Positions 10,701 to 22,600 of a stretch of 64,000 nt of DNA are shown here, in pieces. The stretch's first letter is position 1. Every line of letters starts with the position of its first letter. The notes under the pieces were generated by a model, which was not told where the DNA came from, did not search any database, and worked only from the letters and a program-made list of their open reading frames with translations. This DNA is from Cepaea nemoralis (lineage: Eukaryota > Mollusca > Gastropoda > Stylommatophora > Helicidae): positions 798,501-862,500 of the forward strand of contig JACEFZ010013235.1 of the NCBI GenBank assembly GCA_014155875.1, in the 5' to 3' direction. The position numbers and the translations under genes are program-made.

Positions 10701-11882
10701 CTAGTTTCTTGTTGTTAGATCAGAGAAACATAATATAATATAACCCGGTTATGATTCAACAAAGTGCATACGGACTGCCTGGGATTAGGCTTAGGTTGCT
10801 CATGTTTCTTCCCCAGACATCAGATTTCTTATTATTAACAGACTGCAACTCAATACCCAAAGGGATTTTAAAAAAAAATAAGGTCTGTAGCTGCAGCCTG
10901 CTGTAGATATGTGAAATGTTAGGACTATCAAATGTTTCTAGGTCAGGGTGTACAGAGGAATAAGGCCAGTCTTTCTCTCCTGTGTAAATAATAACTGGTA
11001 TCGAAACCTTGTCCAACTGCGCTCATGCCATTTTCAACATAATGTCTTAACCATTTCGCAACATGTCCAGTGCCTATAGGGGTTGGTAAGGGTTAATATG
11101 GTCAACATTACATTGGACGCTGTAACTGTCCCAGAACTCTGGTACCCATTGTATGAGGTTGGGTTTACCTCAAATTGCAACCTTGCCACAACACAGGATT
11201 TAAACTAGGACTACTCTGTTGGTATATAAGTGCACTAACTGCCTTACCACAATGGCTCATTACACAAGTCTTCAAGGTGTAAGTGATTATAACTACATAT
11301 ATAAAATAAAGAAGCTTAGCTAGCAAAACATCTGCACCCAGCAAGCTTAAATGAGATAGAGAATGCTGCATTTATATGTATGCTGTAGACAGTATTGTTA
11401 TTGTTACGACAAAACAGTGTAGGGAGAGTTTGTATTGTTAGAAAGGTATGTATATCATGGTGTTGCTGAATTAGTGTGTCTGTGTTGTGTGTGTGAGAGA
11501 GGAGGAAAATGGGGAGAAGAAGGAAGGGAAGTAGAGAGTGGAATGGAGAGAGAGAGAGGAACAAGAGATGATGTGACAGAGAGAGAGACAGAGGGATGGA
11601 GATGAGACATTTAAGTTTCTTCTCATCAACATATGAAAGCAATTAATTAGATTTCAGCCAAATTTGTTGACTATTGATAAAAACTCTTCCACGGAGCAAG
11701 CTCTAGAGGAGGCTTCCAACCATCATAAAACATCTCCCCTCACTGAGTGTTTCAACCCCTTTACCTTTCTTAAACTCTCAGGGGGCAATTCACCTCATCA
11801 ACATGTGATATGATAGCAGTTAATTAGATGTCAGCCACATTTGTTGACTGTATTCTCATGACATGCTTCTGTTGTCTTTCAG
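10701..11882. other. Intronic sequence, mostly unassigned
   Basis: It contains a tRNA-like box-B segment on the minus strand near 11165-11265, a GA-rich stretch at 11500-11600 and two copies of a motif with attagatttcagcca/attagatgtcagcca (11645, 11823). No gene is seen before exon D. Confidence 0.45.
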
Positions 11883-11974
11883 ATTTATTGTCAAGTCTTT
11901 CCAGTCCCCTTATAAATGCAACTTCTGCACCAGTCTGCTTGTGGGTCTCCAGCGCCAGGGCATCACCTGTGAAG
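11883..11974 (+). CDS. MRCK: MRCK exon D: C1 domain, first half
   Basis: The acceptor is gtctttcag and the donor gtttgt. The first base completes an Arg codon; 30 codons follow, ending in phase 1. It carries C1 ligands CNFC and TCE plus the SPYKC and GLQRQG signatures. With its neighbours it gives an exact HX12CX2CX13CX2CX4HX2CX7C zinc pattern, including the Pro, Gly and Gln typical of lipid-binding C1 domains. In MRCKs this domain contributes to membrane targeting and autoregulation. Confidence 0.96.
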
Positions 11975-12184
11975 GTTTGTGCCATTATTCATTGAAAAAT
12001 GTTTCATTCCATCATTCTCAAGCATCCACAAATGCTTTCATATCTAATGAAATAATGTCGGCGCACAGAATATAGATGTATTGAAAGTGATCCTATACAA
12101 ATCAAATCAGACTCAAACATAAAATATATTAACATCAGTAATAGTTTTTCTTCCAGAGTGAGTTAGTTGCATATCCTTTACAGA

Positions 12185-12420
12185 ATGTTGTAGTCAACTC
12201 CAGCATTTTTTGGCCGTTTGTGATTTCTTGGCAAGTTTATGTTCAGTAGGTTGCCATTGCTTTCTGGAAGACCAGCACCCTTACCATTGTATGGAAACTA
12301 ATGCAAGGCAGTCTGCTGCTAAATCACCCACAGCTGTGTTTCAAACATGGTATGCGGGACTACGAATTGCGTTCGTAAGCCCTTCGCCACATAGTAGGCC
12401 AGCTTCCAGAGAGGTATATT
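12185..12420 (-). mobile_element. SINE S7 copy
   Basis: It shares ttcagta-ttgccattgctttctg and attgcgttcgtaagcccttcgcc with copies at 34.5, 50.7 (opposite strand) and 57.1 kb. On the minus strand the end reads ggcgaagggcttacgaacgc...gtttgaaac, resembling tRNA A and B boxes, so the SINE is probably on the minus strand. Confidence 0.65.
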
Positions 12421-12513
12421 AAATAGTTGTATAAAACCTGTCTTTCCAGAGAAAAAAATATGATCTTGTGAAAAACAAAGGCTATTTGCATAAGATTTTC
12501 TGTATTTTTGAAA

Positions 12514-12767
12514 AGTTACGCTATCAGGGAGGAGCGGCTGGCCGGGTGGCTAGAAAGCTCGACTCTCCATCAGGAGACTCGGGTTTGATCCCTCAGTAAA
12601 GTGTGGGATTTTGTTCTGTCGGGGGGAAAAAAGAAAATCCAAACCTGCACAGTTCGCGGCGACTGCACTAGCCAGGCGGCCTTAATTCCTCAGGCTCAAA
12701 GACCCCTCTGCCATACACCGCAAGGTACTATATTGGAAGTAAACAAAAATGACAGTTACGCTATCAG
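12514..12767 (+). mobile_element. SINE S3, complete, 14-bp TSD
   Basis: The 226-bp body (12528-12753) is flanked by the perfect duplication agttacgctatcag (12514-12527 and 12754-12767). It begins ggaggagcggctggccgggt and has a tRNA-like A box (tggccgggtggctagaa) and B box (ggtttgatccc). A truncated copy is on the minus strand at 30.6-30.8 kb. Confidence 0.92.
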
Positions 12768-12794
12768 TTATATGTGAATTATATATGTAAAAAG

Positions 12795-13015
12795 TGGGCT
12801 ATGTGCCAAAGTGGTTACGCCATTTGCCTCGATCCCAGAAAGTCATGGGTTTATTTCTAGATTCCATGATTTGGTTCATGAGTGCAATATTTTCTGAGAC
12901 TTGTGGGTCGTCGCTGGAGCTAGGGAGTTCATGCTGTGTGAGATGCTTTCGTCAGGTGGTTAGCTTTTCTGCAGACAGAGAGAGAAACTGATCTAGTTGG
13001 TATAGAACCCAGTGC
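12795..13015 (+). mobile_element. SINE S4 copy
   Basis: A tRNA-like head (tgccaaagtggttacgcc...catgggtttatttctag) is followed by a body with ggagttcatgctgtgtgaga. A second copy on the minus strand at 33.65-33.85 kb has a better B box (gtgggtttgattctgg). Confidence 0.7.
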
Positions 13016-13329
13016 CAGAAAACCAACCCTCATGCCTTTCAGCCCTTTTGTTAAATACATATTAAAGAAGCTGTAAAGAATTACTGATGGAGATGAGGTA
13101 ATTTCAGCATTTCAGAGCAAAAATAGAAAAACTGAAGTAATATTGATGTCACCCAGTACACTCAGCAAATAATTGAATCAGGAACCTGCTTATTATCATA
13201 TGTCTCCAAATTACCATCTCACAATATTTCAGATGTTTTCATTTACTTTGTATTACCTATTAACTCTTAGTGCAAAATGTCCAAAAATCACCCTTGTACA
13301 AGTTCATTTTTGGAGGTTTATTTTGGGTC

Positions 13330-13470
13330 TTCATAGTGCACCCACTGTGAACGGACATTTACAGCGCAAATTGGCCTTATCAGTCACACTCGCTACCGCC
13401 ATAGTTAAAAGTTATTATGCCTTTTTAAAGCACAAACTATCGTCTGTCAAGACGGCAAGGTGCCAATGTG
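13330..13470 (+). mobile_element. LINE D 3' tail fragment
   Basis: It contains the end of the C-terminal zinc finger (CGxTFTAQIGLISHTRYRH-like reading) and the 3' UTR words actatcgtctgtcaagacgg and gcaaggtgccaat, as at 27.3 and 31.6 kb. A (TG)n run follows, then LINE G. Confidence 0.75.
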
Positions 13471-13499
13471 TGTGTGTGTGTGTGTAGTGCTTGTAGAAA

Positions 13500-16400
13500 A
13501 ACTAAGAAATATAAACGGACTGACCCTAATGGATATAGACCCGGCAATGTTAATGGACTATGAGATAGATCAGCGATTCAAAAATAGGCACAATAAACGC
13601 CTGCGGTTTTAAGAAGAACTTATAGAAACAATAGAAGAGAGGAAAATTGGACTGATGGGAATAGCAGACACCAGAATAAAGGGGGAAGGATGCAAGGAGA
13701 TCTACCACAGTTACACGTTTGTCTACTCTGGAGTGGAACAGCAAGAAAGGGCAAGACACGGTGTGGGAATAGTTATTGAACCACGGCTAGCAAGAGGAAT
13801 ACTAGACATAAAATATATATTAGAAAGAATCATAACAGTGAGAATAAAAGAACAAACAATTACAACATATGTACAAATATACACACCATGTAATACAAAC
13901 AATGAGCAAGAATGCGAGGACTTCTACGTAGACATCCATGACGTGCTAAATAAAATAAATAAGCAGGACAACATCATAGTTATGGGAGACTTTAATGCAA
14001 GACTAGGACATAACAGAGCGGGCATAGCAAAACATCTTGGAGCATTTGGAGACCAACATAATGAAAGAAATGATAACGGAAGTAGACTGATAGAGCTATG
14101 CAGCCAACACGACCTCTATATAACAAATACATTCTATAAACACAAAGACTCACAAATATACACCTGGTATAAATGGAATGATCTAGATACTAAAAGCCAA
14201 ATTGATTTTATATTAACAAGAAATAACAGAAAGAGAAATATATTAGATGCAAGGGCAGTGCCCAACTTAGGTATAAACACAGACCACAAAGCAGTCGTTG
14301 CCACAATAAGAATCATCAGTAGAAGGAAGCAAAGACCAGGAAAATACATGCCATGCGAATCAGTAAACTTAAAAAACCTCAAAGACGAGGCAGTGAGGGA
14401 AAATTATGAAAAAGAGCTAACTGAAATCTTTGTAAAATTACCTATAGAAAGAAAGACAGTGGAAGAAGAATGGGAGATGTTCAAATCAAGCATTTTAAAT
14501 ACTGCAAAGATAACATGTGGAACCACGAAAAAACGCAAAACACGGATAAAGAAAATAACAAGTTGGTGGAACGCAGAAGTAAAGAAAGCTGTAAAAGACA
14601 AAAAGGAAAAATATAAAAAGTGGTCGAAGAGCAAACAGGAATGCGATTACATAGAATATAGAATAGCGAGAAGACATGTGAATAGAATAGTAAAGAGAGA
14701 AAAACAAAAAGACTGGGAGGAGTATGGAGAAACTCTAAATAAAAACTACAAGGAGGCAACTAGAAACTTCTATAAAAAGATAAGTGCAACGAGAACCAGA
14801 GGAGAACCCTTTGACCCAACTGAAATAATTAACAACGAAAATGGAGAACCAATAAGTGAACAAAAGCAAATCTTAATAAGATGGAAACAGTACTTCGAAC
14901 AACTTCTCAACATCCCATCAGATGTCACAGGAATTCAAGAAACCGACACAGATGCCACCGAAGAACTAGAACCAGACATACTGAAAGAAGAAATTATAGA
15001 AGCCGTCAGATTAGCCCCATTGAACAAATCACCAGGACAAGATGAAATACCAAATGAACTAATTAAAGCAGCAAGAGAAGTAGGAACAGCATGGCTACAT
15101 AGACTATTTGGGTAGAACAACAGACACCACGAGACTGGGGAAACGCCATAATTATCCCAATTTGGAAAAACAAAGGCAGCAAAAGAGACTGCACACAATA
15201 CAGAGGCATTTCACTGTTGAGTCATACTGGGAAAATATTTTGCAAAATTCTTGAAAAAAGATTAAGAACTATTATAGAACCCCAGCTAAGCGAAACACAA
15301 CTTGGATTTAGGAAAAACAAAGGATGCACAGATGCCATTTTTTCTCTTAGACAACTTATAGAAAAATCAATCGAATTCAATGAAACACTCTACTTAGCCT
15401 TTGTCGACCAAGAAAAGGCATTTGATAGAGTAGATAGAAACAAGCTGTGGGAAATCCTTAAACAATATGGAGTGAGTACACATCTAATGAACCTATGTGG
15501 AAGCCTATACAACAACAGTGAATGCATAGTGAGAGCAACTGGAGGACACTCAGAACCCTTCACCATAAGATCCGGAGTACTACAAGATTGTGTCCTGTCC
15601 CCTCTCTTGTTTATAACATATATAGACAACATATGTAAAGAAACCAGCCAAACAGAGACCGCAAGAACACAGCATGACGAGAACACAGAAGAAGAACCAT
15701 CTGCAACTCTAACCATTAGAGAACTCCTGTTTGCGGACGACCAAGCACTAATAGCAAAATCAGAAGCTGAATTACAAGACCACATGAATAGTCTAAACGA
15801 AATGTGTAGGGAACATAACATGAAAATTAGCACAAGTAAAACAGAGGTATTGACTATAACTAAAGAAGAAAAAGCAACAACGATTTACCTAAACGAACAT
15901 CCCTTGAAACAAGTAAAGATCAAGTACCTAGGAAGTATAATATCATCAAATGGCAAATCAGAAGACGAGAGCGAAAATAGAAGCAATAAGGTAAACCAAC
16001 TCATTGGACAAATGGCTCCAATACTAAAGAACAAACATGTATCAATAACTACTAAGAAAGCACTTTACAACACAATCTTCCTACCAACTCTATGTTACCA
16101 ATGCCAAACCTGGACAATGACAGAAAAAGAGAAAAGTAAAAATCACAACAACAGAAATGAGATTCCTGAGAAGAATACTCAATGTATCAAGAAGAGATAA
16201 GATCAGAAATGAAGAAATCAGGACTAAAGTGGAGGTTATAGCTGCACTAGATTTTATTAGAAAGCAGCAAGTCAAATGGTTTGGCCATGCAAGTAGGTTA
16301 CCAACTAACAGCATACCACAACAAAAAATGATGTACAGACCAGAGGGAAACAGAGGAAGAGGCCGACCACGTAAACGATGGACGCGATGGATGCAGGGAA

Positions 16401-16505
16401 TAACAGAGTCCATGGGAATATCGATACATGAAGCCCATAAGCGGGCACTCTCCCGCTGTTTATACTTCACCTCGACATCGCAAGGTACAAGAGGAACATG
16501 ATGAG
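13500..16505 (+). mobile_element. LINE family G, near full length, three frame breaks
   Basis: An endonuclease opens in a broken frame (IGTINACGF) and continues from 13655 as a 486-codon frame (GIADTRIKGEG; VMGDFNARLGHN; INTDHKAVVA). The RT follows (PLNKSPGQDEIPNELIKA; AFVDQEKAFDRVDR; SGVLQDCVLSPLLF; LLFADDQALIA). The C-terminal tail is MRFLRRILNVSRRDKIRNEE...VKWFGHASRL...RGRGRPRKRW to 16501. Frame shifts near 13610, 15105 and 16137 break it, and GVLQDC replaces the usual GV.QGC. It was recently a complete element. Confidence 0.93.
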
Positions 16506-16509
16506 ATGA

Positions 16510-17037
16510 ATTTTGGGTCATATTTGGTAATAGTAGTTTAAAGCTCATTGTCTCAGGCCTGCTTGTAGCTGAAAATTCCACCAGATGTCAACACACAAAT
16601 TACCAGAAGTGGCTTGTAAAAATACTGGAATGGAATAAGAGCTATATGTTTTATCTAATCTAGACTCATACAGGCTCAACTGCTGGAGCCACACTAAGTG
16701 GACTTTGGTAAATTTGGGGAGAACTTGAAACTACTAAAGTGACTCATGGTATGCTAAAAGTTAATAAGTGTCTTAATAACATATTAATAATTGTATAGTT
16801 CCCAAAGTGTTCATGAGAAAGGAATAATCACACTTTTAGCCATAGACTATTGTTAATTTGACAACATATTTGTGTGTGTAAACCTAGCACAATTTCACAT
16901 TTAATAGACTACAAATGATTTATACTAGAATGTGAATGGGAATTTACCTATACATCTTCAGTGATGCATACTACACACAGATAACAGACATCCCTTGTAC
17001 AGTTTTGATGTAGAGATATATATTGATGTAATTTCAG
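16510..17037. other. Intronic sequence, nothing recognised
   Basis: AT-rich unique-looking sequence between LINE G and exon E. No ORF or repeat could be supported. Confidence 0.5.
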
Positions 17038-17109
17038 CTTGTTCCTACACATGCCATGTTTGGTGCATGGACAAATGCCCGGACCAGTGTCCAGTCCCGC
17101 CTGAACTTT
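17038..17109 (+). CDS. MRCK: MRCK exon E: C1 domain, second half
   Basis: The acceptor is atttcag and the donor gtaagt. Two bases finish an Ala codon, 23 codons follow, and it ends in phase 1. It supplies the last C1 zinc ligands (ACSYTCHVWC and DQC) and the CPVPPEL tail seen just after C1 in MRCKs. The CX2C spacing across the D/E junction only works with this splice choice. Confidence 0.96.
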
Positions 17110-17227
17110 GTAAGTTTCTGTGTAAAGCAATGTATATAATTGTCGTGTGTTGTTAAGTTTGCCATTGACATGTTCCTGTTATCTATAATTATGAAAAAAA
17201 CAACAAACACACACACACACACACCCA

Positions 17228-17890
17228 CCCCCTCCCTTCCCCACCCCCTGCAAAATAGGACTAAATGGTTTGACAGAATCACTAATGCAGAGCCTATTGA
17301 GAGAACTAAACAAATTCCAGTGAATAAAAAAGTGAGAAAAAGATGGTGTCGCCAGTTAGGATACACATTGAGAAAACCTGTTCATGGTATAATTAGAAAG
17401 GCCTTTGTTAGGATACACATTGAGAAAACCTGTTCTTGGTATAAATAGAAAGGCCTTTGTTAGGATACACATTGAGAAAACCTGTTCTTGGTATAAATAG
17501 AAATGCCTTTGTTAGGATACACATTGAGAAAATGTGTTTATTGTATAATTAGAAAGGCCTTTGTTAGGATACATATTGAGAAAACGTGTTCATGGTATAA
17601 ATAGAAAGGCCTTTGTTAGGATACACATTGAGAAAACGTGTTTATTGTATAATTAGAAAGGCCTTTGTTAGGATACATATTGAGAAAACCTGTTAATGAT
17701 ATAATTAGGCCTTTGTCTGGAACCCACAGGGCAGGTGAAATAGAGGGCGACCAAAGAAAGAATGGAGAAGAGAATTAGAGGTTGAGATTAATAATATTGG
17801 GAGGACATGGATGTAGCTGCAGGAGATGGCAACAGATTGGAGGGTCTATGCTCCAATGTGGGATACAAGGCAGCAGCAGAAAATGAAGAA
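17228..17890 (+). mobile_element. LINE family C 3' end, split by a tandem array
   Basis: The reading TKWFDRITNAEPIERTKQIP resembles the WFGH.....P.R LINE tail, and 17720-17890 gives RGRPKKEWRRELEVEINNIG then RTWM. The latter matches 53.85-54.03 kb. A 52-bp tandem array separates the two parts. Confidence 0.65.
17356..17712 (+). repeat. 52-bp tandem array, 7 copies
   Basis: The word ttaggatacacattgagaaa recurs at exact 52-bp steps (17356, 17408, 17460, 17512, 17564, 17616, 17668). Units also hold tgttcatggtataa and tagaaaggcctttg. The exact period shows recent amplification. Confidence 0.95.
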
Positions 17891-18049
17891 GATGATAATC
17901 CATTACCTTTACAACCATCAATAAATGAGTTTTACTGTTAAGACTGTGATTTAGTTAACAAGTTTGAAGCCAGATCACTGAATCACTTGAACACACACAA
18001 TGATAAAACTCGATGTCCCCTCAGTTGGAGATGGAGAAGGCAGTGAGGA

Positions 18050-18180
18050 ATTATCAATCAATCAATCATGTGCCATGCCGGAAAGCGTGGGCAGTCATGA
18101 CTCGCCATTTCACTCGATCACCAGTGTCGTGGATCAGCTCAGTGTTCCTGTCTCGTCCATGCCATGTGGCTATTCATTTT
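18050..18180 (-). mobile_element. LINE A 3' end fragment
   Basis: (ATCA)n then sequence matching 43.25-43.37 kb; the minus strand encodes HGRDRNTELIHDTGDRVKWR. Repeat sequence at 18290-18470 follows but was not classified. Confidence 0.8.
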
Positions 18181-18676
18181 TTCCCTTTCAAATTCTTGTT
18201 TTATGTTTTCTAATTTTCCGTCGTTGTTTAACGTCCTAACGTTCCAAGTTGCTAATTTTAACGTCTCTGTCCTTGTCTTGCGATGATCAGTCTTTAAGCG
18301 AATCATGATATACTACGCACTTTTAAAGAGGTAGTTTGCCGTTGCTTTCCTCTATGGCAGTAACCTTACTGGTCGGAGACCGCAGCCATTGACTCAAGAC
18401 GAGTTCCTTTGCCTGCCGTCGTGTAAATCGAGGCCATGACCCACAAATATCTGTCGGCTGCCCTCAAAATTACATCCACCACCTGCCTTCCGTGGCTTCT
18501 TTTGAAAACTTCCAATAAAAGGAATTATAAGAGGAATTATCACGCTACAGTAAAAAGCTGTAACTGAATATTAAAGCCCTTATCATCTCAAGCGTGCGCA
18601 GCACTATATTCTTGGGAGTTACTTGTACCTGTTGTACTCGCCACTATTAATACACTTGTGAATGTATTTTCCTCAG

Positions 18677-18741
18677 CCAAGCGTCCTTATGGGATTGATA
18701 TAAACAAAGGACAGGGCACAGCATATGAGGGTTTTGTCAGA
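18677..18741 (+). CDS. MRCK: MRCK exon F: C1-PH linker
   Basis: The acceptor is tcctcag and the donor gtaagt. A Ser codon is completed, then 21 codons follow, ending in phase 0. The motif GIDINKGQGTAYEGFVR matches the conserved GID..KG.GTAYEG.VR block that precedes the PH domain of MRCKs. A LINE B copy is inserted less than 100 bp downstream of the donor. Confidence 0.95.
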
Positions 18742-18799
18742 GTAAGTAAACATTTGAACTGTACTGTATTATGTGTTATTTAACATAGCTAGTAAAACA

Positions 18800-19690
18800 T
18801 GTTGAACTGATTAAAATGTTGGAAGATATTAACATTGATAGGAAAGATCTCAGAATAATAAAAATTGTTACTGGAACCGAACAGCAGCATTTAAAATGGG
18901 AAATAAAAGAGGGAAATTATGAACACATAAAGTTGGGAGTAAGACAGGGATGTGTTTTGTCACCGGATCTCTTCTCCCTCTATAGCGAAGTAATAATGAG
19001 AGAGATCAAACTAAATCCAGGAATAATATTTGGAGGTTATAATATAAATAATATACGCTATGCAGATGACACAGTATTGATAGCGGATAATGCAACAGAT
19101 CTACAACAATTGTTGGACATTGTAGTAACAGAGACTGCAAAGACGGAAGGTGCACAATAGAGATTAAGAGCAGAATAGGGCAAGCAAAGGCTGCATTAAA
19201 AAAATTGAAGAATATATTATGCAATAAATCGCTATTATTGAATGTAAGAAAGAGAGTGCTGAAGAGCTATATAGAACCTGTTTTGCTGTATGGCTGTGAA
19301 TCTTGGACTATAAATGAACAAATTAGGAAGAGACTGGAAGCAACAGAGATGTAGTTCCTGAGACGAATGTTGCGAATTCCTTGGACTGCCAAAGTAACTA
19401 ACGACGAATGCCTTAAAGAGGCTAGTGAAAATAGAACATTATATACAACAATAAGAAAGACACAAACAACTTATTTTGGTCATGTGATGAGAAGAGAGGC
19501 ACTGGAGAACATCGCGCCAACTGGAAAGATTGAGGGGAAGAGAGGCAGAGGCAGACCACGAGAAATGATGCTGAATGGATTGTGACGGTGGTATGGAGGA
19601 ATATAAACGGCAGAGTTGATCCAGAGAACCAAAGACAGAGATCTGTGGAGAGTCATGAACGCCTACGCCAGTCATCACGGCACTTGATGA
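18800..19690 (+). mobile_element. LINE family B, 5' truncated and internally deleted
   Basis: It begins HVELIKMLEDINIDRKDLRI, then KLGVRQGCVLSPDLFSLYSE and IRYADDTVLIADNATDLQQL. A deletion follows, then CTIEIKSRIGQAKAA, SYIEPVLLYGCESWTINEQI, YFGHVMRREALENIA and RGRPREMMLNG, ending in (TGATGA). Stops at EM* and GL* show it is dead. It lies in the intron after exon F. Confidence 0.92.
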
Positions 19691-19975
19691 TGAGTACTTT
19701 GTGCTATTTTATATGAATGTGAATATGCAATCAAGAATTAACATCATTGCAATGTAGTTTTATGTGTCGTTTGACATAGCTAGTACTTTGTACTATTTTA
19801 TGTGAATATGAATATGCAATCAAGAATCAACATCATTACAGTGTACTGTTTTATGTGTCGTTTGACATAGCTAGTACTTTGTACTATTTTATGTGAATAT
19901 GAATATACAATCAAAAACCAACATCATTGCAGTGTACTGTTTTATGAATTGTTTGACATAGTACTATAGTTTTCA
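19690..19975 (+). repeat. Tandem array, about 92-bp unit, 3 copies
   Basis: Units of tagctagtactttgtactat...gaatatgcaatcaagaatcaacatcattgc...tgttttatgtgtcgtttgaca repeat three times. The left border of LINE B (ttaacatagctagta, near 18790) is the same sequence, so the LINE landed inside this repeat. Confidence 0.85.
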
Positions 19976-19979
19976 ATTT

Positions 19980-20995
19980 TTATGTTGTCTAGTGTGTCCT
20001 CAAGCCTCTTCTTCATTCTTTTCACTTCTGTGAGCGCCAATATTATGTGTGTTTATTTATAAATTGTCTTAATGACCTCAAAGGGTTCCCCAATTGATTT
20101 CTTTTGTATTTAGATGACATGATAGCCACACATTTTTATGGGATCTTTTCTTAGGCAAAAACAGTAAATAATCATGCATCTAGTCATCATTAATCATGCC
20201 ACTTTGAATGCTGTGATTGAACATCTGGCTAGCATTTCCTATTTGTTCATCTTTTTGTTCTTCCCGTGTCTACATAGTGTAGGCCATCAGGACTTGGTAA
20301 CGTATTCCTTAAAGCCAGAATCATAGCCTTAATGTTCTCCTCTGTGACACAGAAATTATTGCTCAATTCAACCTGGGCAGACATTTGTGAAATGGCTGGT
20401 TCAGTGTGCAGTCTACTAGTCACATCTTTTTGATTTGTCTGTTCAGATATATGGCCAAAATGCTTGTCCCTTTCCATTGTTAAATTGATGTCACACCAAA
20501 GATGTGTCTTGAAAAAAAAATGATATGCCATTCATAGTATGATGCAAGCACCAAAATAAATTAAGTGACTGGTCTTTATAGACTCCCCACAAAATCCAGC
20601 CCACTTCTCTGCTTTTGTCTGATCTACGAGAACCTTAAAGAAATTTGCTGCATCAGTTTCATTCTGTTTTAGAAATTTGCTGCATCAGTTGCCTTCTATT
20701 GTATAAATGTGCAGCACCAGTTACCTTCTGTTTTAGAAATTTGCTCATCAGTTGCTTTCTGTTTTAGTAATTTGCTGCATCAGTTGCCTTCTGTTTTAGA
20801 TTGTAAGGCATTTAATTGTGCCTGATTATGTCTGTCTCTTGCTCTGCCACTGATGGACTGTGGCTTGCTTAGCCCACCATGCTTTTTTCCTTTTGCCACC
20901 CAAGAAGATTTATGTGACTCTTCCATTTTCAACAGGAGCCCTGTGCTTTGTTGAGCCTTATATTAATGATTGGTACCAGGTCTTAGTCAGATATG
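19980..20995. other. Intronic sequence with one short tandem array
   Basis: A 33-34 bp array (gaaatttgctgcatcagttg, then ccttctgttttag) with about five copies covers 20640-20802. The rest shows no gene or known repeat. Confidence 0.6.
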
Positions 20996-20999
20996 ACTG

Positions 21000-22600
21000 A
21001 GCTACTTTATGACAGTAGATGGTACTACCTGCTTTCTGTTGGCGCTGAATGTTGGGCGGCATTTACCAAACCCGACACCCCACATTGTGCCAACGGCTTC
21101 GGGCGGAAGAGCGCAACTGGGAGGGTAAAGCCTTATTCTGGTGCGAGAAAATGAAACCTAAAGACAAAATGTCATGTCCGGGCAGACTAGGCCCTAAGCC
21201 TTGGTTGGCAGCTGGTCTAGGATCGAAGCTCTGACAGGCGGACAGTTAGAGCATTGCTTTGCTGATCTGGCAGCTTTTGCAGCTTGTCTTGTTCCAGATG
21301 TATTGGTTTTACCACTCCTCTGGAGTGAACTAGGCAGGCCGAGAAAGGGATCATGCTGCATGGGCAACACATGGTCTCTATATTTTAGCCCAGGCTTTGT
21401 GCTGTGGAGAGGTATAACTCCATCCCTGGTCTTAACCGGTCTCAGAATTAAAGTGAGAGGTAGCAGTTGCGGGTTATAAGTCCTTTTCAATTGGCGTAGA
21501 CATGGGACACCATGGGTTGCCTCTGACGGTGGGAGACACCTACAGGTGTCACTGATCAGCTACCGCCCGCCTCAAGCTGGGCAGCCCCCAGCCAATTGGG
21601 TGCTGATCGCCACAGTCTGCCTGCTTCAATGGGTGCTTGGGGCTAGGACAAAATCTGAAACGCAGGCTGTAAAACCAATGCACCAGGTACTACTAAAAAA
21701 AAGAAAATCAGAAACCTCAAGCTCCGGTTGGCAACCTGGAATATAAGAACCATGTGTCCAGGATTTTCCACTGACCTGACGAATATTGACGATGTGAGAA
21801 AAATGGCTGTGATTTATGCCAAACTCAATCTTCTTAACATTGATATTGCTGGCCTGCAGGAGACTCGCCTGGCTGAGGAAGGGTCACTCGGGGAAAACAA
21901 TTACACCTTTTTTTGGAAGGGCAGGTAGAAAAAAGGCAACATGGTGTGGGCTTTGCAGTGAAGAATTCTCTACTGGGAATGATTACAATTCCAGCTGGAG
22001 GTAATAAAAGGCTATTATCCCTGTGTTTGGCAACCTCTTGTGGTCTTGCCACCATTATCACTGCATATGCACCGACACTCACTTCCTGTGATGATGTGAA
22101 GGATTCGTTCTATGAGGAGTTAGACTCTGTGATCAAGGCAGTTCCAAAATCCGACTACATTTATATGCTCAGTGATTTCAATGCTTGTGTGGGCAAGGAC
22201 TCGAGTTCATGGCCAGCATGCCTTGGAAAATACAACATTGGTCGCATGAATGAAAATGGGCAAAGGCTGTTGGAGCATTGCACCAGAAATGACCTATGTG
22301 TTACAAACTTCTTTTTCAAAACAAAAGAACTGCATAAGATGAAATGGAAACATCCAAGATCCTGCCATTGGCATCAGCTGGACTTCATCATCACACGGAG
22401 ACAACATCTGAATCAAACATCATTAACTCGAAGTTACTACAGTGTTGACTGTGATACGGATCATTCTTTGGTTGTTGCAAGAGTTAGACTGAGACCAAAG
22501 AGAATCTACACAGCTAAACACAAATCTAGCCCCAGGATTAATATTATTAACACCCACGATCCTGATAAGTCTTTGAGTTCCAACAGTAACTTGAAGACGC
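21000..22600 (+). mobile_element. LINE family D, 5' UTR and endonuclease half
   Basis: A GC-richer leader (21000-21700) precedes the apurinic-type endonuclease: WNIRTM, NIDIAGLQETRLAEEG, RQHGVGFAVKNSLLG, IITAYAPTLTSCDD, MLSDFNACVGKD, WHQLDFIITRR, CDTDHSLVVARVRL. The catalytic Glu (QETR), the DFN pair and DH are present. One frame break occurs near 21925. The leader is recognised because part of it recurs at 39.24-39.40 kb. Confidence 0.9.

Noticed and set aside
14134..14759. Antisense ORFs rich in Phe/Ser/Leu opposite LINE G
   Set aside because: They are shadows of the A-rich sense coding strand. Similar shadows oppose LINEs A, B and D.
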